DNA of 64,000 nt, taken from NCBI GenBank assembly GCA_964036295.1, contig OZ038467.1:18015670-18079669 (forward strand), in the 5' to 3' direction. Numbering within the stretch: the stretch's first letter is position 1; each line of letters begins with the position of its first letter. The notes below the pieces were generated by a model. The model ran no database searches. It was not told where the DNA came from and saw nothing but the letters and a program-made list of their open reading frames with translations. The DNA comes from Plumapathes pennacea (lineage: Eukaryota > Cnidaria > Anthozoa > Antipatharia > Myriopathidae). Below are positions 63,771 to 64,000 of this stretch, in pieces. Both the position numbers and the translations under genes were made by a program.

Positions 63771-64000
63771 ATGTTTTTCCCGCAAGATCCAATGATCCTT
63801 TATCAGCAGTCGGCAGCCTATCTACAAAGTACAGCTCCTCCTCCGCGCAACACACAACCTGGTCGACCGTCTTTTCTTATTGATGATCTTCTGGTTCCAC
63901 GACAACACCCTTACCTTCTTCCTAAACAAGCTAGCTACTCGGAGCATCTGTCCGCGGCTGTGTCAAGTTCTAGTAGCAGCGATGTGCTTAAATTTGGTGT
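63771..64000 (+). CDS. DBX: DBX-like homeobox gene, first exon (partial)
   Basis: An open frame runs from ATG 63771 to the window edge (76 codons plus two bases). It reads MFFPQDPMILYQQSA early, then RPSFLIDDLL and SSDVLKFGV. A short Phe-x-[IV]-[DE]-[DE]-[IL]-[IL] box near the N-terminus followed by a LKFGV box is the arrangement in DBX (developing brain homeobox) proteins. The homeodomain itself would lie outside the window, so the family call rests on two short motifs. Start choice: first ATG after the CT-rich leader, context CACCATG. Confidence 0.65.
   Translation, partial: MFFPQDPMILYQQSAAYLQSTAPPPRNTQPGRPSFLIDDLLVPRQHPYLLPKQASYSEHLSAAVSSSSSSDVLKFG

Noticed and set aside
1-64000. Bacterial-type features (operons, Shine-Dalgarno sites, IS elements) and tRNA or rRNA genes
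   Set aside because: Spliced genes and repeat types show a eukaryotic nuclear genome, and no cloverleaf or rRNA-like sequence was recognised by eye.

Overview
The window looks like an anthozoan cnidarian nuclear genome, probably a stony coral. The evidence is an intron-rich axonemal dynein gene, intronless TRIM-NHL genes in a tandem family, an ASPHD-type hydroxylase, a DBX-like homeobox start, and very dense short inverted-repeat elements of the kinds common in coral DNA. Species assignment is inference. No bacterial-style operons, CRISPR arrays, tRNA or rRNA genes were seen.

Left part (1-13.8 kb): the last 13 coding exons of a plus-strand axonemal dynein heavy chain (DNAH10-like), about 1,094 residues from AAA5 to the stop. 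Its introns are full of MITEs, homopolymers and a 26-bp minisatellite. From 14.1 to 16.7 kb lies a LINE 3' fragment split by a 1.5-kb insertion.

Central part (17-58.7 kb): a complex segmental-duplication array. It holds six minus-strand TRIM-NHL copies (RING, two B-boxes, coiled coil, filamin, NHL propeller; called T1-T6 here), three copies of the dynein terminal exon with its 3' flank, one copy of an internal dynein exon, and two copies of an intronless ASPHD-like gene with a poly(A) tract just after its stop. T1 and T3 are intact. T2 is frameshifted in the RING, T4 is truncated, T5 is frameshifted in the filamin domain, and T6 has lost its usual ATG but gained an in-frame upstream one. The blocks 20.0-28.4 and 50.1-58.7 kb are direct duplicates about 30 kb apart.

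The region upstream of T3 carries nested transposons with readable target duplications: a PIF/Harbinger-like element (3-bp duplication) is interrupted by a 6.3-kb MULE-type element (9-bp duplication). The MULE carries a multi-exon gene with SWIM, Ulp1-type protease and PHD parts but no middle of the DDE transposase core.

Right part (58.7-64 kb): mainly non-coding DNA with fold-back elements, then the first 77 codons of a DBX-type homeobox gene running off the edge.

The most interesting signal is that the TRIM paralogs are almost identical in RING, B-box and coiled coil, while their NHL propellers differ by clustered, radical replacements at the loop positions. This suggests a diversifying recognition surface on a constant E3-ligase scaffold, set in a transposon-rich duplication cluster.
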